Positions 24,489 through 33,329 of a stretch of DNA of 43,892 nucleotides are shown one piece after another. The notes under the pieces were generated by a model, which was given only the letters and a program-made list of their open reading frames with translations, did no database searches and was not told the origin of the DNA. Positions within the stretch are counted from its first letter, which is position 1; each line of letters begins with the position of its first letter. Origin of the DNA: Caldilineaceae bacterium (lineage in GTDB: Bacteria > Chloroflexota > Anaerolineae > Caldilineales > Caldilineaceae); NCBI GenBank assembly GCA_026645575.1, contig JAPKMW010000100.1:1-43892 (forward strand), written 5' to 3'. Position numbers and translations under genes: made by a program.

Positions 24489-25415
24489 CTACTGTACCGA
24501 TATTTCCACCGCAGCCTGACCAGTCGCCGGCCGCACCACCATCTCATCGCCAACGGAAAGATGGTGCGTTTCGAGTTTGGGATTAAAGATGCGTTCCAGG
24601 CCATTGCCCAACAGCGTCAAGCCGAGGACAACCCAGATGATGGCAAAGCCAGGGGGGGCCAGCACCCACCAGGCGCCGGCGCTCATGGCGCCGCGACGAA
24701 AGGCAAAGTTGAGCATCTGCCCCCAGCTCAAGCGGGTCGGATCGCCTAAGCCGAGAAAAGCCAGCGTACTTTCGTTGAGGATCGCTGCCGAGATGACCAA
24801 CACAGCATTGACCACCATGAGTGGAAAGACCAACGGGAAGATATGGCGCCGGACAATGTAGAAATTACCGGCGCCAATGGCGCGAGCGCGCTGGACAAAT
24901 TTGCGTTCCCGCACCGAAAGCGTCTGCGCCCGCACCACACGGGCCGTGCCGGTCCAGCCCAGAATGCCGATCACCAGAATGAGGATGTCCAACCCACGCC
25001 CCAGCAGCGCGATCAGGACGATCATCAGCGGCAGATCGGGGATGACCAACAAGATGTCGGTGATGCGCATGAGCAGATTATCGACCCGATTGCCATAAAA
25101 GCCGGCGATCAACCCAACCATCCCGCCGATGACCAGCGAAATAAAGGAGGCAAAGAAGCCGACGATCAACGAAACGCGCGCCCCATAAATCACGTTAGAC
25201 AGCACATCCTTGCCGGCGTCATCGGTGCCTAGCCAGTGGGTTGCGTTGGGCGGGGCATAGATATTGTCGATGGTCACACGCACCGCGGCATTGGGGTCAA
25301 AAGGCGCCAGCCAGGGCGCTAACACTGCCATCACCACCACCACTAGGAGCATTACCGCCCCTAACACCGCCATCCGATTGCGCAAAAAGAGCGGCCAAAA
25401 GCCGTCAATGCTCAT
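24489..25415 (-). CDS. ABC importer permease, DppC-like
   Basis: A 308-residue permease. TM1 is MAVLGAVMLLVVVVMAVLAP. The family segment HWLGTDDAGKDVLSNVIYGA is near residue 75, four to five more spans follow, and the EAA loop RARAIGAGNFYIVRRHIFP is near 195. The length is usual for DppC. GGAGGAATAAGG lies upstream of the ATG. It belongs to the second importer operon, between the DppB-like and DppD-like genes, and is bounded by hairpin repeats on both sides. Confidence 0.92.
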   Translation of the reverse strand: MSIDGFWPLFLRNRMAVLGAVMLLVVVVMAVLAPWLAPFDPNAAVRVTIDNIYAPPNATHWLGTDDAGKDVLSNVIYGARVSLIVGFFASFISLVIGGMVGLIAGFYGNRVDNLLMRITDILLVIPDLPLMIVLIALLGRGLDILILVIGILGWTGTARVVRAQTLSVRERKFVQRARAIGAGNFYIVRRHIFPLVFPLMVVNAVLVISAAILNESTLAFLGLGDPTRLSWGQMLNFAFRRGAMSAGAWWVLAPPGFAIIWVVLGLTLLGNGLERIFNPKLETHHLSVGDEMVVRPATGQAAVEISVQ

Positions 25416-25508
25416 TGTGATAAACCTTATTCCTCCAAAAACAGTAGGTGCGGTTGCAAACCCATCGGCATGGCGCTAAGTGCGCGTCTACCAATAAGTT
25501 CCCGATTT

Positions 25509-25567
25509 GCTCTGTGCGAGTTCGCGACTGGCCCCATCCGGTTGCGAGTCACGGACTCGCACAGAGC
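25509..25567. repeat. Long-hairpin repeat family, copy 3 (imperfect)
   Basis: GCTCTGTGCGAG (25509-25520) pairs with CTCGCACAGAGC (25556-25567). Pairing continues inwards through AGTTCGCGACT and AGTCACGGACT with mismatches. It lies in the 160-nt gap between the two permease genes of the second importer and shares the GTCCGTGACT word with the other copies. Confidence 0.8.
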
Positions 25568-25575
25568 GGATTGCC

Positions 25576-26538
25576 CTATCCAACGCGCACGCGCGGGTCA
25601 AGATAACTATAGAGCAGATCAGCCAGCAAGTTGGCGCAAATCACACTGACTGCCAGCAATAGAAAAGCCCCTTGTAAAATGGGGTAATCCTGGCGATCAA
25701 CAGCATCAACAATCGCTTGCCCCAAGCCCGGCCAGGAGAAGACCGTCTCGATCTCAATCGCGCCGGCCACGGTGAAACCAAGGTTAAGCGCCACCACCGT
25801 CACCGTTGGCAACATGGCATTGCGCAGGGCATGGTCGCGCAGAATTTGCATGGAACGCAGACCCTTGGCCTTGGCGGTAAGAATGTAATCTTCCGAGAAA
25901 ATTTCCAAGATGGCGCTGCGCATAAAGAGGGTATATTGACCGGCATAAATGATCGTATAGGTCAAGGTTGGCAATAGCGCATGGCGACCAATGTCCAACC
26001 ACCGTTCCCACCAACCGGCATAATCGGCTCCAACCGTCAGCTTGCCGCCAATGGGCAAGCCTAGTTGACTCGACCCCCAAAAGAGCAGAATGATGCCAAA
26101 CCAGAAGGTCGGCGCCGCCCAGGCCACCAGACTGCCGATCAACACACCGTAATCCAACACGGTCTGCGATTTCCAAGCCGCCAGCACCCCCAACGCCATG
26201 CCCAACAGAATCGAAAAGAACGTCCCGGCGCCAATGAGCAGGAGTGTATTTCCCAAACTTTCGGCCAGAATGGTAGCAACCGGTCGCTGCTGATGAAAAC
26301 TGGACCCCATATCGCCCTGTAACAAATTGCGCACATAGAGCAGGAACTGAACATAGAGCGGCTGATCCAATCCAAAGCGCCGCTGAATCGCCTCAATGCT
26401 CTGCTGCGTCAGGCGCGGATCCTTCACCGCCCGCGCCGGATCGCCCGGCAGAATCCGAAAGAGAAAAAAGTTCAACACGATGACAAAGACAATCGTCATC
26501 AAAGCCCAGCCAATTTTGCGTAGAACATATTGATTCAT
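25576..26538 (-). CDS. ABC importer permease, DppB-like
   Basis: A 320-residue permease. It has TM1 (IGWALMTIVFVIVLNFFLF), then the classic FRILPGDPARA and RFGLDQPLYVQFLLYVRNLL segments, GDMGSSFHQQRPVATIL, and the EAA loop LTAKAKGLRSMQILRDHALR. The length is normal for DppB, in contrast to the enlarged homologue at 7293. ATG 26538 is chosen because the longer frame to 26655 would translate the hairpin repeat. It is the second gene of the operon after the binding protein. Confidence 0.92.
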   Translation of the reverse strand: MNQYVLRKIGWALMTIVFVIVLNFFLFRILPGDPARAVKDPRLTQQSIEAIQRRFGLDQPLYVQFLLYVRNLLQGDMGSSFHQQRPVATILAESLGNTLLLIGAGTFFSILLGMALGVLAAWKSQTVLDYGVLIGSLVAWAAPTFWFGIILLFWGSSQLGLPIGGKLTVGADYAGWWERWLDIGRHALLPTLTYTIIYAGQYTLFMRSAILEIFSEDYILTAKAKGLRSMQILRDHALRNAMLPTVTVVALNLGFTVAGAIEIETVFSWPGLGQAIVDAVDRQDYPILQGAFLLLAVSVICANLLADLLYSYLDPRVRVG

Positions 26539-26561
26539 GACCGTCAATTTTAGGAGTCCAC

Positions 26562-26735
26562 CGTGATTCATGCTGCGTGATTCGTGGCCTGAGTCTGTCG
26601 GAGACGTAACTACCAAGCCCACCCGCTCTGAGCCAGTCCGTGACTGGCGACCCAATCGCCAGTCACGGACTGGCTCAGAGCGGGCTTAGTAGTTGCTTGG
26701 AGACAACAAATCACGCAGTACGAATCACGAATCAC
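26562..26735. repeat. Composite intergenic hairpin: long-hairpin copy 4 nested in a heptamer array
   Basis: The core has perfect 29-nt arms at 26622-26650 and 26656-26684, beginning CCCGCTCTGAGCCAGTCC, around a 5-nt loop. The pairing extends outwards through AACTACCAAG (26608-26617) and CTTAGTAGTT (26685-26694). Outside that, GTGATTC-type and GAATCAC-type heptamers at 26562-26587 and 26709-26735 also pair. The right side runs into the stop codon of the binding-protein gene. It separates the abundant binding protein from its permease, a classic place for an mRNA-stabilising hairpin. Confidence 0.88.
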
Positions 26736-28420
26736 TTCACCGCTTCCACCTGCTGTAACACCGTCACACTCTCCAACATCAATGTCGGCGCATCGGTGAT
26801 CCAGCCGGTGAAACGGTCGGTGCGGTACGCTTGGACCGTTTGTTGGTAATAGGGGATGATGTAGACGACATCGTTAAAGACAATCTCCTGCATCTGGAAG
26901 ACGATCTCCCGCCGTTTCTCGCGATCCAGTTCAACGGCTTGTTGATCGTAGAGGGCGTCATAATCGGCGTTGGCATAGCCGGTCTCGCTGCTGCCGGTGG
27001 AAATTTGGTCGGTGCGCATAACGCCCAGCGGATCGTTGGGATCCGGCCCCCAACTCCACCCCCAGATCATGATATCAAAGTCAAAGGCCGGACAGCAGGC
27101 TGCCGTCAGCGCATCGGGATCGACTGCTTGCGGCTCCACTTTGACGCCAATTTGGCCCCAACTCTGGCCCAGCAACTCGGCAATGCGCGGCGCTTCGGGA
27201 ATATCATTTGGCCATTGGATCCGGAAGATAAGCGGCTGGCTGCCGTCGGGCATTTCCCGCACGCCATCGCCATCGCTGTCGTTGTAGCCGGCCTCATCCA
27301 GCAGTTGGTTGGCCTTGGCAATGTCAAAGGCGTAATCTTGTAGGTTAGGGTTATACCAATAGGCTTGACCGGCGGCCACTAGGGTCAACCCCGGTTGCGC
27401 CAGCCCCAGCATAGCGACATCAATGATGTTTTGCTTATCCGTGGCATGGGCCAGCGCCAGCCGCACCGTGCGATCCCGCAGCGCCGGGTGGCCGGTGCAT
27501 TTGCCATCCTCCGGCGGACAATTCTCCGGAGCCAACTGATTGAAGATAATATCGCGCACAGACGGGCTAAGCGGCGCGCCGCTGACGACAGCCACATTTT
27601 CGGTGCGCTTCAAGACCGGCACCGCCGTGTTGGGCATCTCGGTGATCATGTCCACCTGTCCCGTCACTAGCGCTTGCACCAGCGCATCTTCATTGCCAAA
27701 GGTCTGAAAGATCACCTCGGCCACATTGGGCGGACCGTCAACATAGTCAGGATTCGCCACCAGATGGACAAATTCATTCTGCTTATATTCTTGCATCTTG
27801 AAGGGACCAGTGCCGATCATTGCTAAGTTCTCAAATTCAGCAGCGGCGTTGCCCTCGGCATGTTGCGACCAGATATGTTCCGGCAGAATGTAGAGCGCCA
27901 GCAGTTGACTTTCTAGGTTCGGAATGGCCTCGGTGAGCGTCAAGACGACGGTCTTGTCATCGGGCGCTTCAATCGTGTCAAAGTAGATGGTATAGAAATT
28001 GAGGTAGGGGAAATCTTCGTGGGCCTTATAGAGATTAAAGGAGAAGGCCACATCTTTTGCCGTCATCGGCTGCCCGTCATGGAATTTTAAGCCCTGGCGG
28101 ATAGTGAAGGTCCATCTCTTGCCATCATCACTGGTGGTGACTGTTTCGGCGGCATCCAGGCTAAAGGTGCCGTCAAAATTCAGCTTGTAGAGCGTGTTGT
28201 AGACCATGTCATAGACGACATAGGCTTCGGCCAGAATGCCGACGCCGGGGTTGAGCGTATCGGGGCTGCCGGGCCAGCCGATGCGCAAGGTGGCCGGCGT
28301 ACTGGTTGCATCCCCCGTTGACGCCTGACCACCGGCGGGCGCGGCGGTCGGATTACCGGCGCAAGCAGTTAACAAAAAGAGCAACAAAGGAAGTAGCCAT
28401 CGATGCCCGTTGCGTTTCAT
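26732..28420 (-). CDS. ABC importer substrate-binding protein, family 5 (lipoprotein)
   Basis: A 562-residue binding protein of the DppA/OppA family. It has a Sec lipoprotein signal with lipobox LLTAC near residue 20 and a Gly/Ala/Thr spacer. Core segments are LKFHDGQPMTAKDVAFSFNL near 110 and MIGTGPFKMQEYKQNEF near 205, with the family C-terminal region at YANADYDALYDQQAVELD. AGGAGA lies 6 nt before the ATG. A Cys-rich loop, NCPPEDGKCTGHP near 290, is not usual. It heads the second importer operon. The ligand is not predictable; oligopeptides or related solutes are typical. Confidence 0.93.
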   Translation of the reverse strand: MKRNGHRWLLPLLLFLLTACAGNPTAAPAGGQASTGDATSTPATLRIGWPGSPDTLNPGVGILAEAYVVYDMVYNTLYKLNFDGTFSLDAAETVTTSDDGKRWTFTIRQGLKFHDGQPMTAKDVAFSFNLYKAHEDFPYLNFYTIYFDTIEAPDDKTVVLTLTEAIPNLESQLLALYILPEHIWSQHAEGNAAAEFENLAMIGTGPFKMQEYKQNEFVHLVANPDYVDGPPNVAEVIFQTFGNEDALVQALVTGQVDMITEMPNTAVPVLKRTENVAVVSGAPLSPSVRDIIFNQLAPENCPPEDGKCTGHPALRDRTVRLALAHATDKQNIIDVAMLGLAQPGLTLVAAGQAYWYNPNLQDYAFDIAKANQLLDEAGYNDSDGDGVREMPDGSQPLIFRIQWPNDIPEAPRIAELLGQSWGQIGVKVEPQAVDPDALTAACCPAFDFDIMIWGWSWGPDPNDPLGVMRTDQISTGSSETGYANADYDALYDQQAVELDREKRREIVFQMQEIVFNDVVYIIPYYQQTVQAYRTDRFTGWITDAPTLMLESVTVLQQVEAVK

Positions 28421-28506
28421 GATTCTCTCCTAGAATCAGTTTTGTAGAAGGCTGGCGCGTTTCTACAACAACCACTGTTTGGTGTCAAAGTCGATCCGCT
28501 TCCCTA

Positions 28507-28580
28507 CGAAAAAGCGCATAGACGAAAAAGCGCATAGATAGACGTGTTGCCCCCTTTGTCAAGGTAAAGGGGCAACACGT
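28507..28580 (-). promoter_or_regulatory. Leader hairpin and direct repeats upstream of the second binding-protein gene
   Basis: ACGTGTTGCCCC (28542-28553) pairs exactly with GGGGCAACACGT (28569-28580), with further pairing of CCTT and AAGG in the loop. Beside it, GAAAAAGCGCATAGA occurs twice in tandem around 28508-28538. No T-run follows on the minus strand, so it is more likely an operator or mRNA leader element than a terminator. The rest of the 356-nt spacer up to the terminator at 28734 shows no gene. Confidence 0.5.
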
Positions 28581-28733
28581 TACAACCGTGCTATTGATAA
28601 ACGTCTTTAGGAACCTAATGCGGATAATGTCGTAGTGGAAACATTATTCATTATACGCAATGTTGTGGAATCAACAACTAGCGCAAGGAGTTTAATGCAA
28701 TAATCAGCGGAGCAAGGCTGTGGTTACATGAAA

Positions 28734-28760
28734 ACCCCGGTTTCGATGAGAAACCGGGGT
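28734..28760 (-). terminator. Intrinsic terminator of the CAP-domain gene
   Basis: ACCCCGGTTTC (28734-28744) and GAAACCGGGGT (28750-28760) form an 11-bp stem with a 5-nt loop. Read on the minus strand it is followed by TTTT, and it lies 16 nt beyond the stop of the CAP-domain gene. Confidence 0.85.
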
Positions 28761-28776
28761 GTTGTCAAGGCAATGT

Positions 28777-30348
28777 TTACTTGATTGCCACCGGGAGTAA
28801 AACTTGGTGGGGGGCCGGTCCCGGTGGCGTCGCTTCCGGCGTTGGTGTCGGCAGTGTTGGTGAGACACTTTCTGCATTGGGAATCAATTCTGTCGCAGTG
28901 GAAAACTTGCCGCTATGATCAACAAAGCGGCCCCAAATGCCACGACTACGATGATAGCCGCCAAGCACTGGCCAGGAAAGTCGGTTTTGGCTAGGCATTG
29001 CTGAAGTGTAGATTGTAATCGTATCAATAGACACAACACTTTTGCCGCTGCTATGAAGATTGAAGGTTAAATAGGGTTCTTCAGGATGGTCATGGAAGGT
29101 AAAGGGGAGAGAAAATTCTTGATAGCTGTTGGATTGGGCAAAATCAGTGCCTTTGATCACCAGTGGGCCATAGGTAACGCCGCCCCCCTCGATTCTAAAG
29201 CTCAACACTTCATCAGGATTCAGATTGTCGCTAACCTTCAAACGAACATAGGCAGTGAAATCAACATTTTTGTAGAATTCGGTGGTCCAATAACGGGCAT
29301 AGCCGGGGCGACCGGAACCCATCTTCAGAACAGTACCGCCGATGGCATCGCTCTCACTAACCTCTTCCCCATTTCCCGTCAGAGACTCAAAGAGCGTATC
29401 ACTGTCATCCCCTTGCCAGTTGACGCTGAGTTGCACTGCCGGCCAACCGCTCTTGTCTAAATTATAAAAGTCCAATTCCCGTTCCACCGTGGATGCCTGT
29501 TCGAGACTCAAGGTTTCGCGTGGCAGGGTTGCGCCCAGGTAGATGGCGTCAGAAACCAGGCTAGTGCGCCCTTGGGCGTCGCGTGTCTTTACGTAGACGG
29601 TGCGCCAGCCTTCACCGGCAGCTAATGTCCAGTTACGCTCTTGTGCAAAAGGTTCCCACGTTATGTTCGCAAACGAAGGCTCATTGGCGATCATCATTTC
29701 GACGGCATCTCCCATGCCTTCCAGGCCATTTTGCGCCACTGGGTTGTAGATATAAAGCTGCACGTCAGCTACCGTTGTCTGGACAGCTTCATTGTTGATA
29801 ATCACCGGCGCATACGCAGGATCATAGCTGAAGTCTTGTACCAGGTAACCGCGCCCGGTGGCAGGGTTGCGGTAGTAGCCGACGCCAATCTCGCGATAGG
29901 TCGGCTGCAGGATATTTTGCTTGTGGTGTTCGCTATTCATCCAACCCGCAACGGCTGCTTCCGGCGCTGCCAAGCCGCAAACCACATTTTCGCCCCAACT
30001 TTGGGCGTTACTGTAGTTAAAGGCCAACAAACGATCCCCCGGCGATCCTTCATTCGTATCGGTATGTCCGCAGTAGGGGCCATTACGGTTCTCAACCGAG
30101 TTTTGGGCAAACCAACGGGCTGCCCCACTGATCTCGCGGTTCCAACGCAAGGGCGCTAATCCGGCCTCACGACGTTTCAAATTGGTGAGGTAAACAATCT
30201 GCAATTCATTATAAAACAAATCGGGCGTTTGCTGTGATTGGAACAAGGGGGCGGCGTGAGCTGTAGTGACGTGCGATGGGAGGGAAACGAGCAAAGTTGT
30301 GCAAAGAACAATTACACACAAAAACGAACGCCCTAGTAACTTGTCCAT
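28777..30348 (-). CDS. Secreted CAP-domain (SCP/PR1-like) protein
   Basis: A 523-residue secreted protein with a signal peptide (FLCVIVLCTTLLVSLPSHVTTAHA). Residues about 45-180 form a CAP domain: VYLTNLKRREAGLAPLRWN, WGENVVCG, WMNSEHHKQNILQPTYREIG and GYLVQDFS give the CAP signatures, including the His and Glu cavity residues. A middle beta-rich part follows. A carbohydrate-binding-like sandwich lies near 345-455 (ARYWTTEFYKNVDFTAYVRL). The C-terminus is a Pro/Thr linker ending in VLLPVAIK, resembling the LPxV motif of the other secreted proteins but at the extreme C-terminus, where it could be a surface-retention signal. AAGGAG lies 12 nt before the ATG. Its function is unknown; CAP domains in bacteria are linked to extracellular matrix roles. 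Confidence 0.88.
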   Translation of the reverse strand: MDKLLGRSFLCVIVLCTTLLVSLPSHVTTAHAAPLFQSQQTPDLFYNELQIVYLTNLKRREAGLAPLRWNREISGAARWFAQNSVENRNGPYCGHTDTNEGSPGDRLLAFNYSNAQSWGENVVCGLAAPEAAVAGWMNSEHHKQNILQPTYREIGVGYYRNPATGRGYLVQDFSYDPAYAPVIINNEAVQTTVADVQLYIYNPVAQNGLEGMGDAVEMMIANEPSFANITWEPFAQERNWTLAAGEGWRTVYVKTRDAQGRTSLVSDAIYLGATLPRETLSLEQASTVERELDFYNLDKSGWPAVQLSVNWQGDDSDTLFESLTGNGEEVSESDAIGGTVLKMGSGRPGYARYWTTEFYKNVDFTAYVRLKVSDNLNPDEVLSFRIEGGGVTYGPLVIKGTDFAQSNSYQEFSLPFTFHDHPEEPYLTFNLHSSGKSVVSIDTITIYTSAMPSQNRLSWPVLGGYHRSRGIWGRFVDHSGKFSTATELIPNAESVSPTLPTPTPEATPPGPAPHQVLLPVAIK

Positions 30349-30584
30349 TATCGCTATTGACTCCTTAAACTCACGAAAGCAAAAGTGGGAAACAGGTGAA
30401 CGTTGTTAGTGGCGATCAAACGTCTCTATTATACCTAACTTAACGCAAACGTAAATTTCGCGGAGGGGCTAGATCACTTAATTTGGCCTACGGATAGCAT
30501 ACGCAGAAAGTACGACTCTCATGCGATTTTAGACCGATTTCAGATCGAAGTTAGACCGTTCCTCTACGCAGTGTGCCGGCAAAG

Positions 30585-31541
30585 CTACGCCAAGGATTGG
30601 CGCACATCCCGCATTACCGGCGGGTGTTCTTTGCGCACTTGATAGAGTTCCAGGTCATTAGCAATGGTGGTGGCGGGGAAAACGGCTTGCGCCTCGTCGA
30701 GAATTGCTTGCACATGGTAACGGCGGGAGACATGGTGGAGAACCAGATGTTTCACGCCGGCATTACGCGCCAGGCGCGCCGCAGCTAACGCCGTGATGTG
30801 CCCGTGTTGTTTGGCTAATTCTTTATCGCCATCCAGATAGGTGGCTTCAATGGCCAACAGATCGGCCCCTTCCACCATTTTATGCAAGGGGCCGGTATGG
30901 CTGACATCCCCAATGAAGCAGAGTTTGACGCCCCGTTGCGCCTCGCCCAACACCTCATCTGGTTCGATCACGCGCCCATCGGCCAGGGTGATCGTTTTAC
31001 CCTGGGTTAGGTCACGTCGTTCCGGCCCTGGCGGAATGCCCAATGCTGCCGCTTTTTCCGCGAGAAACGGGCGGCGCGCCTTCTCTTCAAAGGTAAAGCC
31101 AAAACAATCCGGCCCCCGATGTTGGACAGGGAAAGCCGTCAGGGTAAAATGGCGGTCTTCAAAGATCACGCCGGCGCCCATGCGGTTCAAGGCAACGCCA
31201 ACATTGGGGATCTGGTTTGGGCCGAAGACTACTTCCATCAACAGTTGGACGCGGGTCAAGGTGGCAGGGCCGCCATAGATATTCAGTTCTTCTAACGCCT
31301 CCCAGCGCCCTAGTGTGCTGGCCAGGCCACCCAAGCCTAAAATATGATCCAGGTGGCCGTGGGTGAGCAGAATTTTATCCAGCCGCCGAAAGCCCAGCCC
31401 GCTGCGCAAAATTTGGCGCTGGGTGCCCTCGCCGCAGTCGATCATAAACCGATGTTCATTCACCATGACCACGGCTGATGAAAGCCCGCGCTGCACCGAG
31501 GGCGCCGAGGCCGATGTGCCGAGAAAAACAAGTTCAAACAT
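30585..31541 (-). CDS. rnz: Ribonuclease Z (tRNA 3'-end processing)
   Basis: A 318-residue metallo-beta-lactamase-fold nuclease that cuts 3' trailers from tRNA precursors. [17 protein letters not shown] is the family N-terminus. The zinc motif HGHLDH is near residue 62, followed by [10 protein letters not shown]. Later zinc ligands are in FIGDVSHTG and [13 protein letters not shown], and the end shows [16 protein letters not shown] 31541 is preferred because the family starts at MFELVFLG; an in-frame ATG 36 nt upstream adds an atypical N-terminus. It lies alone on the minus strand between the CAP gene and a divergent small membrane protein. Confidence 0.95.
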   Translation of the reverse strand: MFELVFLGTSASAPSVQRGLSSAVVMVNEHRFMIDCGEGTQRQILRSGLGFRRLDKILLTHGHLDHILGLGGLASTLGRWEALEELNIYGGPATLTRVQLLMEVVFGPNQIPNVGVALNRMGAGVIFEDRHFTLTAFPVQHRGPDCFGFTFEEKARRPFLAEKAAALGIPPGPERRDLTQGKTITLADGRVIEPDEVLGEAQRGVKLCFIGDVSHTGPLHKMVEGADLLAIEATYLDGDKELAKQHGHITALAAARLARNAGVKHLVLHHVSRRYHVQAILDEAQAVFPATTIANDLELYQVRKEHPPVMRDVRQSLA

Positions 31542-31852
31542 GAGCCGCCTGTCCACCTGTACCGTCAATTGTGTCAAAGTAACAATTCAGTTTACCGGAT
31601 TTTGGGCAGAAGGGCAAACGGCTGAAGGAATAACGTGGACTTCAAATTTCAACGTACTGCCCCAAGCTTTTACACGGTTCCATGACGATTCCCTACTGGC
31701 TGGCTGACGCCCACCGCTATCGCTGGCCTGGCACAGGTGATCGTTGTTCAGTTACTTTTTTGCGCTTTTGACGTCTATGGGAATAGGATGTTGTTCTGGC
31801 TGGGCGGCTGTACGTATTGCGATTGTGATCGAAATGAACGGGGAGGAGCCTT
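31542..31852. other. Divergent spacer, no gene seen
   Basis: A spacer between the start of rnz (minus strand) and a small membrane-protein gene (plus strand). No convincing reading frame, hairpin or repeat is present; it should hold the promoters for both genes. Confidence 0.4.
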
Positions 31853-32209
31853 GTGAACAGCGCACTTGCCGTACTATGGTCTTTCGGGATTGCGAGTGGA
31901 CTCTTTCTTTGTTACCGCTTATTGCTGAGTGTGGTGCATCTTGTGGTCATCTGTTTTGGCGTCGAGACAACCGCGTTGGTGATCAATGCTCAACGCTGCG
32001 ACAAAGATGACAATATCTATCTACAGGGCCACTATGTCTTCAAAGACGCCAACGGGCACGAACATTTTTTTGCCTTCACGATCTGCGCGGACTGGCCGGG
32101 GGATGACCAATGGCGCAAACTTATGCGTTCCTATGCCCAAGGCGCCCGCAATCCCGTGCGTTACCTGCCCTGGCTACCCAACTTTCATGAAGTGCAGACG
32201 CCGGTCTAA
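31853..32209 (+). CDS. Small membrane-anchored protein of unknown function (DUF3592-like)
   Basis: A 118-residue protein with one N-terminal membrane segment (VLWSFGIASGLFLCYRLLLSVVHLVVICF). A soluble part follows: TALVINAQRCDKDD, YVFKDANGHEHFFAF and a Trp/Pro-rich end. The beta-strand pattern of a variable linker after a 'T-x-x-V' start resembles DUF3592 proteins, but the match is weak. The start is GTG, with a strong GGAGGAG 4 nt upstream. It is not part of an operon. No function is assigned. Confidence 0.6.
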   Translation: MNSALAVLWSFGIASGLFLCYRLLLSVVHLVVICFGVETTALVINAQRCDKDDNIYLQGHYVFKDANGHEHFFAFTICADWPGDDQWRKLMRSYAQGARNPVRYLPWLPNFHEVQTPV

Positions 32210-32282
32210 CCGCATGGTTAGCTGCTGAGGCAGCTTCCCGCTGTCAGCCGGCAGTTTCAACTGCCCTTCCCATCGTTGCCCA

Positions 32283-32693
32283 TCAAACCAACAACGCTGC
32301 CACCTGTTGGCGCAATTGCGGCAACGTTGCCAACCCATGATTGATCGCCTTCGGTCTATGGGCGCGGTCAAGCAGAATTGTCGTCGGTACGGTCATCACG
32401 CCATAAAAACGGGCAACCTGCTCTTCCTGCACGGCATCAACTGTATGTAAATTCACCGCCATTGCCGCTGTCAATTGCGACAAGATCGGCGTCTGTTGCA
32501 GACGACACTGGGCGCAGTGTTCACCAGTAAAATAGAGAACTGTTGGCCCAGGCGCCAACCTCCCTGCCAATACCGTTGGCGCATCACTCTTTGCCAGCAC
32601 GGCCAGTCGCTTGGTCTGATAATAGTGCCACAGTTGCCACAGCGTAATAGCAACACTGAGGACAATCAAGAGAATCAATACTCGCTCAACCAT
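32283..32693 (-). CDS. Membrane-tethered thioredoxin-fold protein
   Basis: A 136-residue protein with one N-terminal membrane helix (VLILLIVLSVAITLWQLWHYY) and a thioredoxin fold. TVLYFTGEHCAQCRLQQTP contains the redox CxxC (Cys-Ala-Gln-Cys), and the cis-proline segment is VMTVPTTILLD. The CAQC dipeptide differs from the usual CGPC, so the redox potential may differ. AGAGGA lies 6 nt before ATG 32693; the longer frame to 32846 overlaps the upstream gene and is not favoured. It follows a DUF4395-like membrane protein, a common partner of thioredoxins, and lies downstream of the CysO-CysM cluster. A role in thiol or sulfur handling outside the membrane is inferred. Confidence 0.82.
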   Translation of the reverse strand: MVERVLILLIVLSVAITLWQLWHYYQTKRLAVLAKSDAPTVLAGRLAPGPTVLYFTGEHCAQCRLQQTPILSQLTAAMAVNLHTVDAVQEEQVARFYGVMTVPTTILLDRAHRPKAINHGLATLPQLRQQVAALLV

Positions 32694-32799
32694 TGCTTTC
32701 CTCTCCCTGGAAGCTGACAGGGTGACAAGGTGGATCATGCTGCTTCCTGGCACCCTTTGTAGATCCTTTACCGCCAAAATTCGCTCTACTGTTCCTGTG

Positions 32800-33234
32800 T
32801 TACCCCTGCCACCCTGGCAGGGCGATGCGCACCCCGCGCCGTGCAAATTGATAATAGAGATAACAGCCCAGGCAGAAGTGCAGGAAAAGATTCACGGCGG
32901 CCAGCACAACCACAATGCCCACCAGCAGCCAACCTAGCACCGGCAGCCCGCCGCCCAACGCCACACCACTGCCAAGTAACATAATGCCGCCCAACCCTTG
33001 CGCAAAGAGATGAGGCGACTGTTCATCCGCCACCATCTGTGGCTGCATAAGGCCACGTGGCTTCAATCCATACTTGTAAACCAACTTAAATAGCCCAGCA
33101 TGCGGCCACCAGGTGCCGATCAACATTACTGCCGCTACGAAAGCAACCAGCCAAAGCTGATCAAATAAAAAAGCCAGGACAAGCAAGCTAATGATTGCCA
33201 TTTGGTTGAAGCGCAAGGCGCTATGGTCAAGCAT
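32800..33234 (-). CDS. DUF4395-like integral membrane protein
   Basis: A 144-residue membrane protein with two N-terminal spans (MAIISLLVLAFLFDQLWLVAFVAAVMLIG) and two C-terminal spans (LGGIMLLGSGVALGGG; LGWLLVGIVVVLAAVNLFLHF), ending in FCLGCYLYYQFARRG. The FCLGC Cys pair and the four-helix layout match DUF4395 proteins, often encoded beside thioredoxins or sulfurtransferases. ATG 33234 has AGGAAA upstream and is preferred over 33333. The gene lies between cysM and the tethered thioredoxin. Confidence 0.75.
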   Translation of the reverse strand: MLDHSALRFNQMAIISLLVLAFLFDQLWLVAFVAAVMLIGTWWPHAGLFKLVYKYGLKPRGLMQPQMVADEQSPHLFAQGLGGIMLLGSGVALGGGLPVLGWLLVGIVVVLAAVNLFLHFCLGCYLYYQFARRGVRIALPGWQG

Positions 33235-33266
33235 AGTTATGGTTTCCTTTGGGTGTGTAAGTAACG

Positions 33267-33317
33267 GTAGTAAAGACTTTACTCTTCGGTGCGCGCCAAG
33301 ACTAAAGTCCTTACTGC
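33267..33317. repeat. GACTTTAGTC-type intergenic hairpin
   Basis: The 18-nt arms at 33267-33284 (GTAGTAAAGACTTTACTC) and 33300-33317 (GACTAAAGTCCTTACTGC) pair with three mismatches around a 15-nt loop. It sits between cysM and the DUF4395-like gene. It is a separate repeat type from the GTCCGTGACT family. Confidence 0.7.
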
Positions 33318-33329
33318 GAATTGAACGTA

